From contig PNLY01000017.1 in the NCBI GenBank assembly GCA_013823325.1, positions 1-64,000 of the forward strand: 64,000 nt of DNA. The letters are read 5' to 3'. Source of the stretch: Methylobacterium sp. (GTDB lineage Bacteria > Pseudomonadota > Alphaproteobacteria > Rhizobiales > Beijerinckiaceae). The position numbers were made by a program, and so were the translations under genes. The stretch's first letter is position 1, and every line of letters begins with the position of its first letter. Shown here piece after piece: positions 31,747-41,039 of the stretch. The notes under the pieces are model-generated. The model did not search any database. It saw only the letters and a program-made list of their open reading frames with translations, and had not been told where the DNA came from.

Positions 31747-33434
31747 CGCCCGCTCGCCGTTTCCGCCCGGTAGACGATGCGCCCGTCGACGATGGTGAGC
31801 TCGGATTCGATCCGGGAGAGCTCCTCCGGTGTGCATTGCAGCGGATCGGCCGAGAGCACGGCGAGGTCGGCGAGCTTGCCGATGGCGATGCTGCCCTTCT
31901 CGCTGCCCTCGAAGGTCAGCTTCGCCCCGCCGAGCGTGGCGCATTCGAGCGCCTCCTCGCGGGTCAGGGCCTGCTCGGGCGAGATCGCCGCGCCCACCCG
32001 GTCGCGCCGGTCGACGGCGAGCGCGATCGATCGGAACAGGCTGAGCGGCGCGTTGTCGCTGCCGAACGAGATCGGGACGCCGGCCTCGCGCAGCGAACGC
32101 AGCGGCACGATCTCGCCGGCCCGCTCCCGTCCCAGCTTCTCGACCAGTTCGCTGCCGCGCTTGTAGATGTAGGCGGTCAGATGGGTGGTCACCGCCAGCC
32201 CGAGGCCAGCGACCTGCTTCACCTGCTCCGGGGTCAGGCTGACGATGTGGCCGAGCACCCAGCGCTGGCCGGCGATCGGGGCGATCCTGTCCACTTCGGC
32301 GAAGAGATCGAGCATGTTGGGCAGGATGCCGACCGCGCGGATGCCGTTGCGCGCGGCCTCGACCAGCACCTCCTTGAGGGCGTCCCGCGGCAGCGACGAA
32401 TTGTAGTGGAAGCCGGCCCAGCCCGTCTGCGGAAAGGCACTGCTGCGCAGCTCGCGCTCGACGGAACCGTCGATCTCGCCATAGAGGCCGGCCATGCCGA
32501 GCCAGGCGTCGCCGAGGCCCTTGCCGGCGAGCCAATGCCCCCAGGATTTCAGCAAGTCCCGGCAATCCGCGGCCGAGGTCGAGGGCCAGGCGGGGCTGAA
32601 GACCAGCGACGCCCGCACGCTCTGGCGCCCTTGCGAGCGCACCTGCCGATAGGCGTCCAGCACCTCGGCGGCGATGCCGTGGCCTTCGAACACGCTGGTG
32701 GTGCCGGCGCGGTTGTAGAGCGTCATCGAGGCGGCGAGCGCGCCGGCCCGCTCGCTGGCCGTGAAATGCGGTGCGCGGCGCATCAGGCTGAGCTCGACCA
32801 CCGGCATCTTGTTGGTCTCGACGAAGATGCCGTTCGGCGCGCCATCGGCATCGCGGCAGATCTCGATCGAGGGCGCCGGTGCCACCGTCGCGGCATCGAT
32901 GCCGGCCAGCCGCAAGGCGCGGCTGTTGGCGATCGAGACCAGCGGCAGGTTCGAGCGCCAATAGCCCCAGATCGAGCGGATATAGACGGGGTTGTCCGGG
33001 GCGGCGCGGTCGAGGTCGTGGCGGTCCGGGAAGCGGTGCTCGGCGATGCCGGCCAGCACGTCCTCATAGCTCGGCGGAATGCCGATCGGCATGGTGATGA
33101 TCCATTCGCCCGGCTTCCTGGTCCGAGCGATCGCAGCGATGCGCGCGACGATGTCCTCGATCGAGCGGCACTCGGCGAGCGAGGGCAGCACGCTCTTGAG
33201 GCCTTCGCGGTCGAGATGGGCATGGCCGTCGATCAGCCCGGGGATGACGGTCCGGCCGGCAAGGTCGACGATCTCGCATCCGGCGGGGGCACCAGCGGCG
33301 ATCTCCGCGGAGGCGCCGAGCGCGGCGATGCGGTTGCCGGATATCGACAGCGCCTCGCAGATCCCATGCTCGCCGAGGATCCGGCCGTTGATCAGCGCGA
33401 GCGAGGCGGGGGCGCTGGAAAAAGTGGAAGGCAT
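31743..33434 (-). CDS. Amidohydrolase family protein (YtcJ-like)
   Basis: The 563-residue enzyme has the amidohydrolase metal signature TVIPGLIDGHAHLDREG (residues 61-77, HxH), a later SFGSDNAPLS (likely metal Asp) and C-terminal LAVLSADPLQ plus VDGRIVY, which is the second strand of the composite beta domain. YtcJ-like enzymes are broad, hydrolysing amides and hydantoin-type rings; the substrate here is not known. It is cotranscribed with the formamidase-like gene. It follows the GntR gene by 60 bases. Confidence 0.82.
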   Translation of the reverse strand: MPSTFSSAPASLALINGRILGEHGICEALSISGNRIAALGASAEIAAGAPAGCEIVDLAGRTVIPGLIDGHAHLDREGLKSVLPSLAECRSIEDIVARIAAIARTRKPGEWIITMPIGIPPSYEDVLAGIAEHRFPDRHDLDRAAPDNPVYIRSIWGYWRSNLPLVSIANSRALRLAGIDAATVAPAPSIEICRDADGAPNGIFVETNKMPVVELSLMRRAPHFTASERAGALAASMTLYNRAGTTSVFEGHGIAAEVLDAYRQVRSQGRQSVRASLVFSPAWPSTSAADCRDLLKSWGHWLAGKGLGDAWLGMAGLYGEIDGSVERELRSSAFPQTGWAGFHYNSSLPRDALKEVLVEAARNGIRAVGILPNMLDLFAEVDRIAPIAGQRWVLGHIVSLTPEQVKQVAGLGLAVTTHLTAYIYKRGSELVEKLGRERAGEIVPLRSLREAGVPISFGSDNAPLSLFRSIALAVDRRDRVGAAISPEQALTREEALECATLGGAKLTFEGSEKGSIAIGKLADLAVLSADPLQCTPEELSRIESELTIVDGRIVYRAETASGR

Positions 33435-33494
33435 GGCTGTCCTCGTCAGGCTGGCTGGCAGGTGCCGTGGCAGACGGTTTCGGAAGGTGAGGGG

Positions 33495-34241
33495 TCAGGC
33501 CGTCCTGCCGGGCGCCGGGTCGAGATCGGTGGCGAGGAAGACCTTCCGGGTGAACTCGATATGCTCGTCCAGCAGCCTGACGGCGCGGTCGGCATCGCGA
33601 TCCAGCGCCGCGTTCATCAGGGCGGTATGCGGTTCGAGCGCCAGCGCATCGCGCAGCGCGGCGAAACCCGGGCTGTCCTGCCATCTCGCGCCTGAGCGCG
33701 CATGCGACAGGGCCGGCGCGATCGAGAGCACGCGGTGGTGGCGCCGCAGCTGGTCCTTGATCTGGACATAGAAGCGCATCAGCCAGGGCGAGGTGCTGGC
33801 GGCGAGCAGAGCAGTGTGGAAGGCCTCGTGCCGCTCTTCCCAATCGGTCAGGGCGAGCTCCTCCGGATTCTCCACGGGCGGCGTGCAGCGCGACAGCCGG
33901 TAATGCGCGGCGACGAGCGCCGTCTCCCAGGCTTCGTCGCCCCGGGCGATCGATTCGGCCAGCATCGGCAATTCGACCAGGCGCCTTGCCCGGGTCAGGT
34001 CGCTGAGTTCCTCCAGCGAGACCGGTGCGACCGCATAGCCCTTGTTGGCGCTGAGGATGACCAGCCGCTCGGCTTCGAGGCGGGAGAGCGCCTCGCGCAG
34101 CGGCGTCCAGCCGATGCCATAGGCCTCGCGCATGGCGCCGAGTTTCAGCGGCGCGCCGGGCCGTAGCCGGGTCTCCAGAATCTCCTGGCGCAGGGTTCGA
34201 TAGGCGAACTCGCTCTTCGTGGCGACGTCAGCTTCGTCCAT
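33495..34241 (-). CDS. GntR-family regulator with FCD domain
   Basis: The 248-residue protein has a winged helix (FAYRTLRQEILETRLRPGAP; GIGWTPLREALSRLEAERLV) and an FCD domain (LTRARRLVELPMLAESIARG; RHEAFHTALLAASTSPWLMR). It is the first gene of the minus-strand half (GntR, amidohydrolase, formamidase-like) and faces the kynureninase/Aap operon across a 145-base AT-rich region with an inverted repeat. It likely regulates both halves. Confidence 0.9.
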   Translation of the reverse strand: MDEADVATKSEFAYRTLRQEILETRLRPGAPLKLGAMREAYGIGWTPLREALSRLEAERLVILSANKGYAVAPVSLEELSDLTRARRLVELPMLAESIARGDEAWETALVAAHYRLSRCTPPVENPEELALTDWEERHEAFHTALLAASTSPWLMRFYVQIKDQLRRHHRVLSIAPALSHARSGARWQDSPGFAALRDALALEPHTALMNAALDRDADRAVRLLDEHIEFTRKVFLATDLDPAPGRTA

Positions 34242-34265
34242 GGGATCCTCATGCGGCTCGTCGCA

Positions 34266-34304
34266 ATATATATAATCTGACACCAGAGGCAAAATTATAT
34301 ATAT
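34266..34304. promoter_or_regulatory. Candidate operator: AT-rich inverted repeat
   Basis: ATATATATAAT (34266-34276) and ATTATATATAT (34294-34304) are perfect 11-bp inverted arms around a 17-base spacer, followed by TTGACA at 34308-34313 as a possible -35 element for the kynureninase side. The composition stands out strongly from the GC-rich flanks. It lies between divergent GntR and kynureninase genes. Confidence 0.6.
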
Positions 34305-34386
34305 CTGTTGACACCTTCGATAATCACCGGAATCATCCCGCCCGACGAGCCGCTGGGTGGCCGCAGGGATCACGGGTGGAGGCAGG

Positions 34387-35649
34387 ATGAGCTTGGCATC
34401 GCTGGGCAGTGCGGGCGGCGTCTCGGACGGAGAGCGCCGCGACGCGGCCGATCCGCTGCGGCATCTGCGGGCACGCTTCCATCTGCCCGAAGGTACCATC
34501 TACCTCGCCGGCAACTCGCTCGGTCCGGCGCCGGTCGCCGCCTTCGCCGATATGGAAACCGCGCTGCGCCGGGAATGGGCGGAAGGGCTGGTGCGGAGCT
34601 GGAACGATGCCGGCTGGTTCGCGCTCGTCGGCACGCTGGGCGATCGCCTCGGCCGCCTGGTCGGCGCCGGCCCCGGCCAGACGGTGGTCTGCGATTCCGT
34701 CTCGGTGAACGTCTACAAGGCGTTGCATGCCGCGCTCGCGCTACGGCCTGATCGCAATGTGATCGTCGCCGAGGGCGGCAGCTTCCCGACCGATCTCTAT
34801 GTCGCCGAAGGCGTGGCCGCCGGCCGGCCCGACATCGAACTGAAGCTCGAAGCTGTCGATGCCGAAAAGATCGAGGACCTGATCGACGAGCGCACGGCGG
34901 TCGTGCTGGTCAACCAGGTCGACTACAAGACCGGCGAATTGCGTGACATGGCCGCACTCAACCGGCTGATCCACGCCAGGGGCGCGATCGCGGTCTGGGA
35001 TCTCTGCCACAGCGCCGGCGTCGTGCCGGTCGATCTCGACGGCGGGGGCGCTGACCTCGCGATCGGCTGCACCTACAAATACCTGAACTGCGGCCCGGGC
35101 GCGCCGGCCTTCATCTATGCCGCCTCGCGGCACCACGAGGCCCTGTCGCAGCCGCTCTCCGGCTGGTGGGGCCACGCCGCGCCCTTCGCCTTCGAGCGCG
35201 GCTATCGCCCGGCGGGCGGCATCCAGCGCCTGCTCTGCGGCACGCAGCCGATCCTCTCGATGCGCGTTGTCGATGCCGGCCTGGCCGCGATCGAGGATGT
35301 CGAGATGGGCGCGCTCCGGGCCAAGAGCCTAGGCCTCACCGATCTGTTCATCGAGCTCGTCGAGCCGGTCTGCCGGGCCCATGGCGCGAGCATCGTCACG
35401 CCGCGCGCTCATGCCGCCCGCGGCAGCCAGGTCTCGATCACCTTCGAGCATGGCTTTGCCGTGGTTCAGGCCTTGATCGCACGCGGCGTGGTCGGCGATT
35501 TCCGGGCGCCGGACATGATGCGCTTCGGCTTTGCGCCCGCCTATCTCGGCTATGCCGATGTCCAGGCCGCGGCGGAAGCGTTCAACGAGGTGATGACGTC
35601 GGGGATCTGGCGCGACGAACGCTTCACGAAGCGCCGCGCCGTCACCTGA
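34387..35649 (+). CDS. kynU: Kynureninase
   Basis: Kynureninase is a PLP enzyme that splits kynurenine to anthranilate and alanine. The 420-residue protein has IYLAGNSLGPAP, the cofactor Asp region WDLCHSAGVVPVDLDG and the PLP Lys231 in IGCTYKYLNCGPGAPAF, followed by GWWGHAAPFAFE, all strong kynureninase marks. The ATG at 34387 follows GGAGGCAGG; a GTG ten codons upstream is possible. Divergent GntR, an arylformamidase-like hydrolase on the facing operon and an Aap-type amino-acid importer downstream make a coherent kynurenine or tryptophan-derivative uptake and breakdown unit. Confidence 0.92.
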   Translation: MSLASLGSAGGVSDGERRDAADPLRHLRARFHLPEGTIYLAGNSLGPAPVAAFADMETALRREWAEGLVRSWNDAGWFALVGTLGDRLGRLVGAGPGQTVVCDSVSVNVYKALHAALALRPDRNVIVAEGGSFPTDLYVAEGVAAGRPDIELKLEAVDAEKIEDLIDERTAVVLVNQVDYKTGELRDMAALNRLIHARGAIAVWDLCHSAGVVPVDLDGGGADLAIGCTYKYLNCGPGAPAFIYAASRHHEALSQPLSGWWGHAAPFAFERGYRPAGGIQRLLCGTQPILSMRVVDAGLAAIEDVEMGALRAKSLGLTDLFIELVEPVCRAHGASIVTPRAHAARGSQVSITFEHGFAVVQALIARGVVGDFRAPDMMRFGFAPAYLGYADVQAAAEAFNEVMTSGIWRDERFTKRRAVT

Positions 35650-35762
35650 CGGCGCCCGGCAACAGGAGCGCGGCCGGGCAAGGACCCGAGCTGCGCCGAT
35701 CGGGGACGAGACAAGCCCGCGGCGCCACGCAGCGTCGAACGGGCGTTCCAGGGGAGGAGCTC

Positions 35763-36794
35763 ATGAGGATTCCATTCAAATCGGGACTGGCCGCCGCCGC
35801 GCTGGCGCTCGCCGCAAGCTTTGCCGCGCCGGCCGAGGCCGGGCCGACGCTCGAGGCCGTTCGCAAGCGCGGCGAGGTCGTCTGCGGCGTCAGCACCGGC
35901 ATCGGCGGCTTCTCGATCGCCGACAGCTCGGGCCGCTGGACGGGGCTGACGACGGATTTCTGCCGGGCCGTGTCGGCGGCGGTGCTGGGCGACGCTGCGA
36001 AGGAGAAATTCGTCCCGCTCAGCCCGCAGCAGCGCTTCACCGCCCTGCAATCGGGCGAGATCGACATGCTGACCACCGTCGCGACCTGGACGCTGACGCG
36101 CGACGCCTCCCTCGGCCTGCTCTATGCCGGCGTCTATTTCTATGACGGCCAGGGCTTCCTGGTGCCGAAATCGCTCGGCCTGAAGAGCGCGCTGGAGCTG
36201 GACGGCGCCAGCATCTGCACGGCGACCGGCACGACCAGCGAGCTCAACCTCGCCGACTATTTCCGCGCCAACGGCAAGACCTTCAAGCCGGTGGTGTTCG
36301 AGGCGCAGAACGAGGCACGCGCCGCCTTCTTCAGTGGCCGCTGCCAGGCCTTCTCGGCCGACATGTCCTATCTCTCCTCGGTCCGTGCCTCGGACGCGCC
36401 GAACCCGGACGAGTGGCAGATCCTGCCCGAAATGATCTCGAAGGAGCCGCTTGGCCCGGTCGTCGCCCGCAACGACCTCGATTGGTACACGGCCGTCAAA
36501 TGGGTGCTGATGGCGCTGATCGAGGCGGAGGAGAAAGGCATCACCGCCGCCAATGTCGAGCAGATGAAGGACAGCACCAACCCCGAGATCAGGCGCCTGC
36601 TCGGCACGGCCGGCGACATGGGCCAGAGGCTCGGGCTCGATCCGGGCTGGGCCTATCGCGCGATCAAGCGCGTCGGCAATTACGGCGAGATCTTCGAGCG
36701 CAATGTCGGCCCGAAGACGCCGCTGCGGATGGAGCGCAACTCCAACGCGCTGTGGACGAAGGGCGGGCTGATGTACGCCATGCCCGTCCGCTGA
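35763..36794 (+). CDS. Amino-acid ABC transporter substrate-binding protein (AapJ-like)
   Basis: The 343-residue periplasmic protein has a Sec signal peptide (ALALAASFAAPAEA) and the AapJ pattern: VVCGVSTGIGGFSIADSSGR, TDFCRAVSAAVLGD and ICTATGTTSELNLADYFRAN, ending GLMYAMPVR. AapJ-type proteins bind a broad range of L-amino acids. It lies 113 bases after kynU and is followed directly by two permeases. A GGGAGGAG precedes the ATG. The ligand may be kynurenine or a related aromatic amino acid, by context only. Confidence 0.87.
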   Translation: MRIPFKSGLAAAALALAASFAAPAEAGPTLEAVRKRGEVVCGVSTGIGGFSIADSSGRWTGLTTDFCRAVSAAVLGDAAKEKFVPLSPQQRFTALQSGEIDMLTTVATWTLTRDASLGLLYAGVYFYDGQGFLVPKSLGLKSALELDGASICTATGTTSELNLADYFRANGKTFKPVVFEAQNEARAAFFSGRCQAFSADMSYLSSVRASDAPNPDEWQILPEMISKEPLGPVVARNDLDWYTAVKWVLMALIEAEEKGITAANVEQMKDSTNPEIRRLLGTAGDMGQRLGLDPGWAYRAIKRVGNYGEIFERNVGPKTPLRMERNSNALWTKGGLMYAMPVR

Positions 36795-36795
36795 G

Positions 36796-37971
36796 ATGAG
36801 CGCCGTCGCGGTCCTGCCGGTGCGGTCGGCGAGAGGCTGGTCCGATCCGAGCTTCCGGTCGCTGGCGACGCAGGTGATCGTGCTGGCCGTGCTGGCCGGC
36901 ACCGTCGCCTTCCTCGCTACGAACCTCGTCGGCAATCTCGAGGCCCGCTCGATCCGCACCGGCTTCGGCTTCCTCTGGCAGGCGGCCGGCTTCGAGATCG
37001 GCCAGAGCTTCATCGCCTGGAGCCCGAGCGCGAGCTTCGGTCGGGCGCTGCTGGTCGGGCTGCTCAACACGCTGGTGGTCGCCTCGCTCGGCATCGTGCT
37101 GTCGACGCTCGCCGGCTTCGTCGTCGGCATTGCCAGCCTGTCGCGCAACCCGCTGGTTAGCCCTTTGGCCCGGCTCTATGTCGAGCTCGTCCGCAACACG
37201 CCGCTGCTGCTGCAGCTCTATCTCTGGTACGCGGTCCTGACCCAGATGCTGCCGGCGGCATCGGCCGCACCGCAGCTTCTTCCCGGCGTCTATCTCGCCA
37301 AGAGCGGACTGCATTTCCCCGTGCTGCAACACGGCACCGAGCCGCTCCTGGCGGCGGTGCTCGTCGGCGTCCTCGCCTTCGCCGGCCACGGCCTCTGGGC
37401 CCGCCGCCAGGCCGAACGGAACGGCGTGCCGGCAAAGCTGTGGCCCGGTCTGCTGCTGCTCGCGCTGCCGGTCGTGGCCGTGGCGCTGGAGCGTGCCGTG
37501 ACGGCCTCCTTCGACGTGCCGCGGCCAACCCGCTTCGGCTTCTCCGGTGGCGGGATGATCACGCCGGAACTGACGGCGCTGCTGATCGGGCTGTCGCTCT
37601 ACAATGCCGCCTTCATCGGCGAGATCCTGCGCGCCGGCATCCTCTCGGTCGGCCGCGGCCAGCTGGAGGCTGGTGCGGCGCTTGGGCTGAGCCGGGGGCA
37701 GGCCTTGCGCCTCGTGGTGATCCCGCAGGCGATGAAGGTCGCAGTGCCGCCGCTCGCCAGCCAGTATCTCAACCTCGCCAAGAACACCTCGCTCGCCATC
37801 GCGATCGGCTATCCCGACCTGATGTCGATCGGGAACACGATCATCAACCAGACCGGCCAGGCGGTGGAGGTGATCGCCATCCTGATGTGCGTGTACCTGG
37901 CGCTGAGCCTCGCGATTTCGGCTTTCATGAACTGGTACAATGCCCGCGTCGCGCTGAAGGGTGCGTCATGA
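36796..37971 (+). CDS. Amino-acid ABC transporter permease (AapQ-like)
   Basis: The 391-residue permease matches AapQ: long, about eight membrane segments, the motif VELVRNTPLLLQLYLWYAVL and an EAA loop (EAGAALGLSRGQALRLVVIP). The length with an inserted central region is typical of AapQ. It starts one base after the AapJ stop and overlaps the next permease gene by four bases. No ATPase gene of AapP type follows. Confidence 0.87.
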   Translation: MSAVAVLPVRSARGWSDPSFRSLATQVIVLAVLAGTVAFLATNLVGNLEARSIRTGFGFLWQAAGFEIGQSFIAWSPSASFGRALLVGLLNTLVVASLGIVLSTLAGFVVGIASLSRNPLVSPLARLYVELVRNTPLLLQLYLWYAVLTQMLPAASAAPQLLPGVYLAKSGLHFPVLQHGTEPLLAAVLVGVLAFAGHGLWARRQAERNGVPAKLWPGLLLLALPVVAVALERAVTASFDVPRPTRFGFSGGGMITPELTALLIGLSLYNAAFIGEILRAGILSVGRGQLEAGAALGLSRGQALRLVVIPQAMKVAVPPLASQYLNLAKNTSLAIAIGYPDLMSIGNTIINQTGQAVEVIAILMCVYLALSLAISAFMNWYNARVALKGAS

Positions 37972-39011
37972 ACGCCGGAGCTCTCTCCCTGCGCGCGCGC
38001 CTGTTCGGCAGCGTCGGCAACACCCTCCTGACCGTCGTGATGCTCGCCCTGTTCGCCGCCTGGCTGCCCGCGCTGCTGCGCTGGGCCGTGATCGACGCGA
38101 CCTGGTGGGCAGCGTCTCCCGCCACCTGTCGCACGGCGGGCGGCGCCTGCTGGGCCTTCATCCACGAGAAGCTCCGGCTGGTCCTGTTCGGCCGCTACCC
38201 GTTCGAGGAGCAGTGGCGGCCTCTTGCGGCCCTGTTGCTGACCATCGCACTGGTGCTGGCGGGCTGCTCGCTGCGCTTCGGCTGGCGCAGCGTCGTCGCC
38301 GGCGCGCTGGCAGGCATACTCGCCGTGATCGTGCTGATGCGCGGCGGGGTGTTCGGCCTCAGCCTTGTGCCGACCGACCTGTGGGGCGGGCTGCCGCTGA
38401 CGGTCTTCCTCGCCGTCGGCGGCATCATCGGCGCCTTTCCGATCGCGATCGGGCTGGCGCTCGGCCGGCGCTCGGAGCTCGGCGCCATCAGGGGCATCTG
38501 TGTCGTCTTCATCGAGATGGTGCGCGGCGTGCCGCTGGTCAGCGTGCTGTTCATGGCGTCGTTCATGATCCCGCTCTTCCTGCCAGGGAAGCTGCAGGTC
38601 GACGCGCTGCTGCGCGCGCTCATCGCGATCACATTGTTCAGCGCGGCCTATCTCGCCGAGGCCATTCGCGGCGGCCTGCAGGCCGTCCCGGCCGGACAGG
38701 AGCAGGCGGCCAAGGCGCTGGGCCTCGGCTACTGGCAGACATCGCTGCTGATCGTCGTGCCGCAGGCGCTGCGCCTCGCCATTCCCGCGATCGCCAATCT
38801 GTGCATCGGCCTGTTCAAGGACACGTCACTGGTCGGCATCGTCGGCTTGACCGATCTCCTGCTGGCGACCAAGCAGGCGCTCGGCGATCCGCAATGGCGC
38901 AGCTTTTCGCTCGAAGGCTATCTCTTCGTCGCGTTGCTCTATGTCGCGTTCTGCTCCTTCATCTCCCATTACAGCCGGGCGCTGGAGCGGCGTTCGCAAC
39001 CCGGCGCCTGA
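37968..39011 (+). CDS. Amino-acid ABC transporter permease (AapM-like)
   Basis: The 347-residue permease resembles AapM: N-terminal helices, a Cys-containing periplasmic loop (ASPATCRTAGGACWAF), the motif VEMVRGVPLVSVLFMASFMI region and EAA loop (EQAAKALGLGYWQTSLLIVV). The ATG overlaps the AapQ stop (ATGA). The expected ATP-binding partner AapP is missing; the next gene lies on the minus strand. It would have to borrow an ATPase encoded elsewhere. Confidence 0.87.
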   Translation: MNAGALSLRARLFGSVGNTLLTVVMLALFAAWLPALLRWAVIDATWWAASPATCRTAGGACWAFIHEKLRLVLFGRYPFEEQWRPLAALLLTIALVLAGCSLRFGWRSVVAGALAGILAVIVLMRGGVFGLSLVPTDLWGGLPLTVFLAVGGIIGAFPIAIGLALGRRSELGAIRGICVVFIEMVRGVPLVSVLFMASFMIPLFLPGKLQVDALLRALIAITLFSAAYLAEAIRGGLQAVPAGQEQAAKALGLGYWQTSLLIVVPQALRLAIPAIANLCIGLFKDTSLVGIVGLTDLLLATKQALGDPQWRSFSLEGYLFVALLYVAFCSFISHYSRALERRSQPGA

Positions 39012-39013
39012 AT

Positions 39014-39760
39014 TCAACGCTCCGATCGTGATTGCTGAGCCTTCCACGCCTGGTATTCGGCTTCAGCCTCCGGAGCGAGCGGGTAGTAGCGCCGAAGATC
39101 GCCGCCCTTCGACAGCATCAGGCGCGAGAAGTCCTCCCACTCGGCATGATGGCTGCCGGCTTCGAGCAGCCTTTCGGCATAGGCGATCGGCACGCAGATG
39201 GCCCCGTCATCGTCGGCGATGATGATGTCGCCCGGCCGGACATATGTCCCGCCGCAGGCGATCGGCACGTTGACCGCGTGCGGCATCAGCGTCGTCTGGG
39301 TGTGGAAGTTCGGCGACGCGCCGCGCATCCAGTAACCGATGTCGAGCGCGAACGCCTTCGCGGCGTCGCGGATCACCCCGTCGATGACCATGCCGGCGCC
39401 GCCCTTGCCGGCGAAGTAGGTCAGCATCATCTCGCCGAAGATCCCGCTCTGAATGTCGCCGCGGGCGTCGACGACGACGACGTCGCCGGCTTCGACGTGA
39501 TAAAGCGCGTGCCTGTGAAGCTGCTTCTCGCGATCGGCGTACTCGTCGTCGCCATACAGATCCTCGCGCTTCGGCATGAACTGCAGCGTGAGGGCAGGGC
39601 CGGCGACGACCTTGCCGCGCGAGTGCGGCACGGCCCCCGCGATGAACGGGTTCCGGATGCCCATCTTGTAGAGCTCGCTCGACGCGGTGGCGCTGCCGAT
39701 GCTGGCAAGCCCGTCGAGAAGCGCCTTGGCAGGACGGTTGATCGTGGGGATGTCGAACAT
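39014..39760 (-). CDS. RraA-family aldolase/decarboxylase-like protein
   Basis: The 248-residue protein matches the RraA/demethylmenaquinone-methyltransferase-like fold used by 4-hydroxy-4-methyl-2-oxoglutarate aldolases and oxaloacetate decarboxylases: VVVVDARGDIQSGIFGEMML, GGAGMVIDGVIRDAAKAF (Gly-rich loop with Arg-Asp) and PGDIIIADDDGAICVP. The metal Asp and adjacent Arg of the family are present. It would split a 4-hydroxy-2-oxo acid. It ends the minus-strand sugar-acid operon and converges on the AapM gene, two bases apart. Confidence 0.8.
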   Translation of the reverse strand: MFDIPTINRPAKALLDGLASIGSATASSELYKMGIRNPFIAGAVPHSRGKVVAGPALTLQFMPKREDLYGDDEYADREKQLHRHALYHVEAGDVVVVDARGDIQSGIFGEMMLTYFAGKGGAGMVIDGVIRDAAKAFALDIGYWMRGASPNFHTQTTLMPHAVNVPIACGGTYVRPGDIIIADDDGAICVPIAYAERLLEAGSHHAEWEDFSRLMLSKGGDLRRYYPLAPEAEAEYQAWKAQQSRSER

Positions 39761-39833
39761 GTGTCGTTCCTGAGTTTGCCGGCGTGATCGGGTCGTGGTG
39801 GGCGCTTTTCCGGATCGATCGCGAGCCGGCTTC

Positions 39834-41024
39834 TCAAACTCCGCCGACCACCGGATGCCAGTCCGGGCGGTAGGGGTCCTGGTGGAAGCGGGCGTAGTAG
39901 TCGCCCTTCTCCTCGTAGAGGGCGCCGTAATGGCGCATCTTGTCCTCGTCGAGCGCGACGCCGAGGCCGGGCCCGGTCGGCACGCCGATGGCGCCGTCCT
40001 CATAGGGCATCAGCCCGCCTTCGATGATGTCGTCGGTCAGGTAGTGGTAATGGGCGTCGCCGGAAAAGCTCATCTCGGGGATGGTCGCGGCGGTGTGCAG
40101 CATGGCGGCGAGCTCGATGCCGAACTCGGCGCCAGAATGCATGGCGACGCCGAGCGCGAAGGTCCGGCAGATCGCGGCGAGATCCTTCACGCCGCGCGGG
40201 CCTTCCCAGTAGTGGATGTCGGTCAGGACGATATCGACCGCTCCGAGGCGGATCGCCGGGCCGAGATCGTCGAACTTGGCGGGATACATGTTGGTGGCGA
40301 TCGGGATGCGCACCGCCTTGCGCACGGCGGCATTGCCTTCGAGCCCCCAGGCCGGATCCTCGAAATACTCCATGCCGACGGCTTCCAGCCGCTGGCCGAT
40401 GCGGATCGCAGTCGGCACCGACCAGACGCCGTTGGGGTCGATGCGCAGGCCGAAATCCGGCCCCATGCGCTCGCGGCAGGCCTCGACCGCCGTCGCCTCG
40501 ATCTCCGGCGAGAGCACGCCGGCTTTCAGCTTCATCGCCTTGACGCCGAGCGTCTCGTGCAACTCCTGGCAGAGGTCGGCCATGTCCTGCGGATGTTCGT
40601 CATGGCCGCCGCCCGGTCGGTCATAGCGCCAGAACAGATAGGCGATCATCGGGATTCGGTCGCGCACCGGCCCGCCGAGGAGGTCGCAAAGCGGGCGGCC
40701 GAGCGCCTTGCCCTGGATGTCCAGGCAGGCCATCTCGATCGCGGCATAGAGCCGGGCATTGGAGAGATAATAGATCGCCCTGAGCGTCTTCAGCTTGATC
40801 AGCTCGAGATGGAACGGGTCCATGCCGACGACGCGCGGCTTCAGCTTCATCAGCGCGCCGCGCTGGTCGCCGCCGCCGACCTCGCCCAGGCCAATGAGGC
40901 CCTCGTCGGTGATCAGTTCGAGGATGGTCCGCAGGAAATAGCCGGGATGGACCCCGGTATTATGGCGAAGCTGCGCATTGAGCGGGATCGCCACGCAACG
41001 CACCCTCATATCGACGATCTTCAT
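39834..41024 (-). CDS. Enolase-superfamily acid-sugar dehydratase, glucarate-dehydratase subgroup
   Basis: The 396-residue protein has the two-domain enolase-superfamily layout. Catalytic residues follow the glucarate dehydratase subgroup: Lys165-x-Lys167 (AMKLKAG), metal ligands Asp196 (with Asn198), Glu222 and Asn245 (IATNMYP), and a His296-Asp269 dyad (TDIHYW, AMHSGAEFG). It should take a proton from a sugar acid and eliminate water to a 2-keto-3-deoxy acid. Substrate not known; glucarate, galactarate or a relative. The RraA-like gene downstream and an SDR and hydroxyacid dehydrogenase nearby fit such a route. Residues assigned by hand alignment. Confidence 0.82.
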   Translation of the reverse strand: MKIVDMRVRCVAIPLNAQLRHNTGVHPGYFLRTILELITDEGLIGLGEVGGGDQRGALMKLKPRVVGMDPFHLELIKLKTLRAIYYLSNARLYAAIEMACLDIQGKALGRPLCDLLGGPVRDRIPMIAYLFWRYDRPGGGHDEHPQDMADLCQELHETLGVKAMKLKAGVLSPEIEATAVEACRERMGPDFGLRIDPNGVWSVPTAIRIGQRLEAVGMEYFEDPAWGLEGNAAVRKAVRIPIATNMYPAKFDDLGPAIRLGAVDIVLTDIHYWEGPRGVKDLAAICRTFALGVAMHSGAEFGIELAAMLHTAATIPEMSFSGDAHYHYLTDDIIEGGLMPYEDGAIGVPTGPGLGVALDEDKMRHYGALYEEKGDYYARFHQDPYRPDWHPVVGGV

Positions 41025-41039
41025 CGGCCAGAACTCTCC

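Noticed and set aside
30847..32961. 704-residue fusion of the formamidase-like hydrolase with upstream sequence
   Set aside because: The first 405 residues are a frame-shadow of the amidohydrolase. The hydrolase starts at 31746 or 31731.
34266..34304. Attachment site or mobile-element end
   Set aside because: The inverted repeat has no flanking duplication, and no integrase or transposase is seen. Its place between divergent genes fits an operator better.
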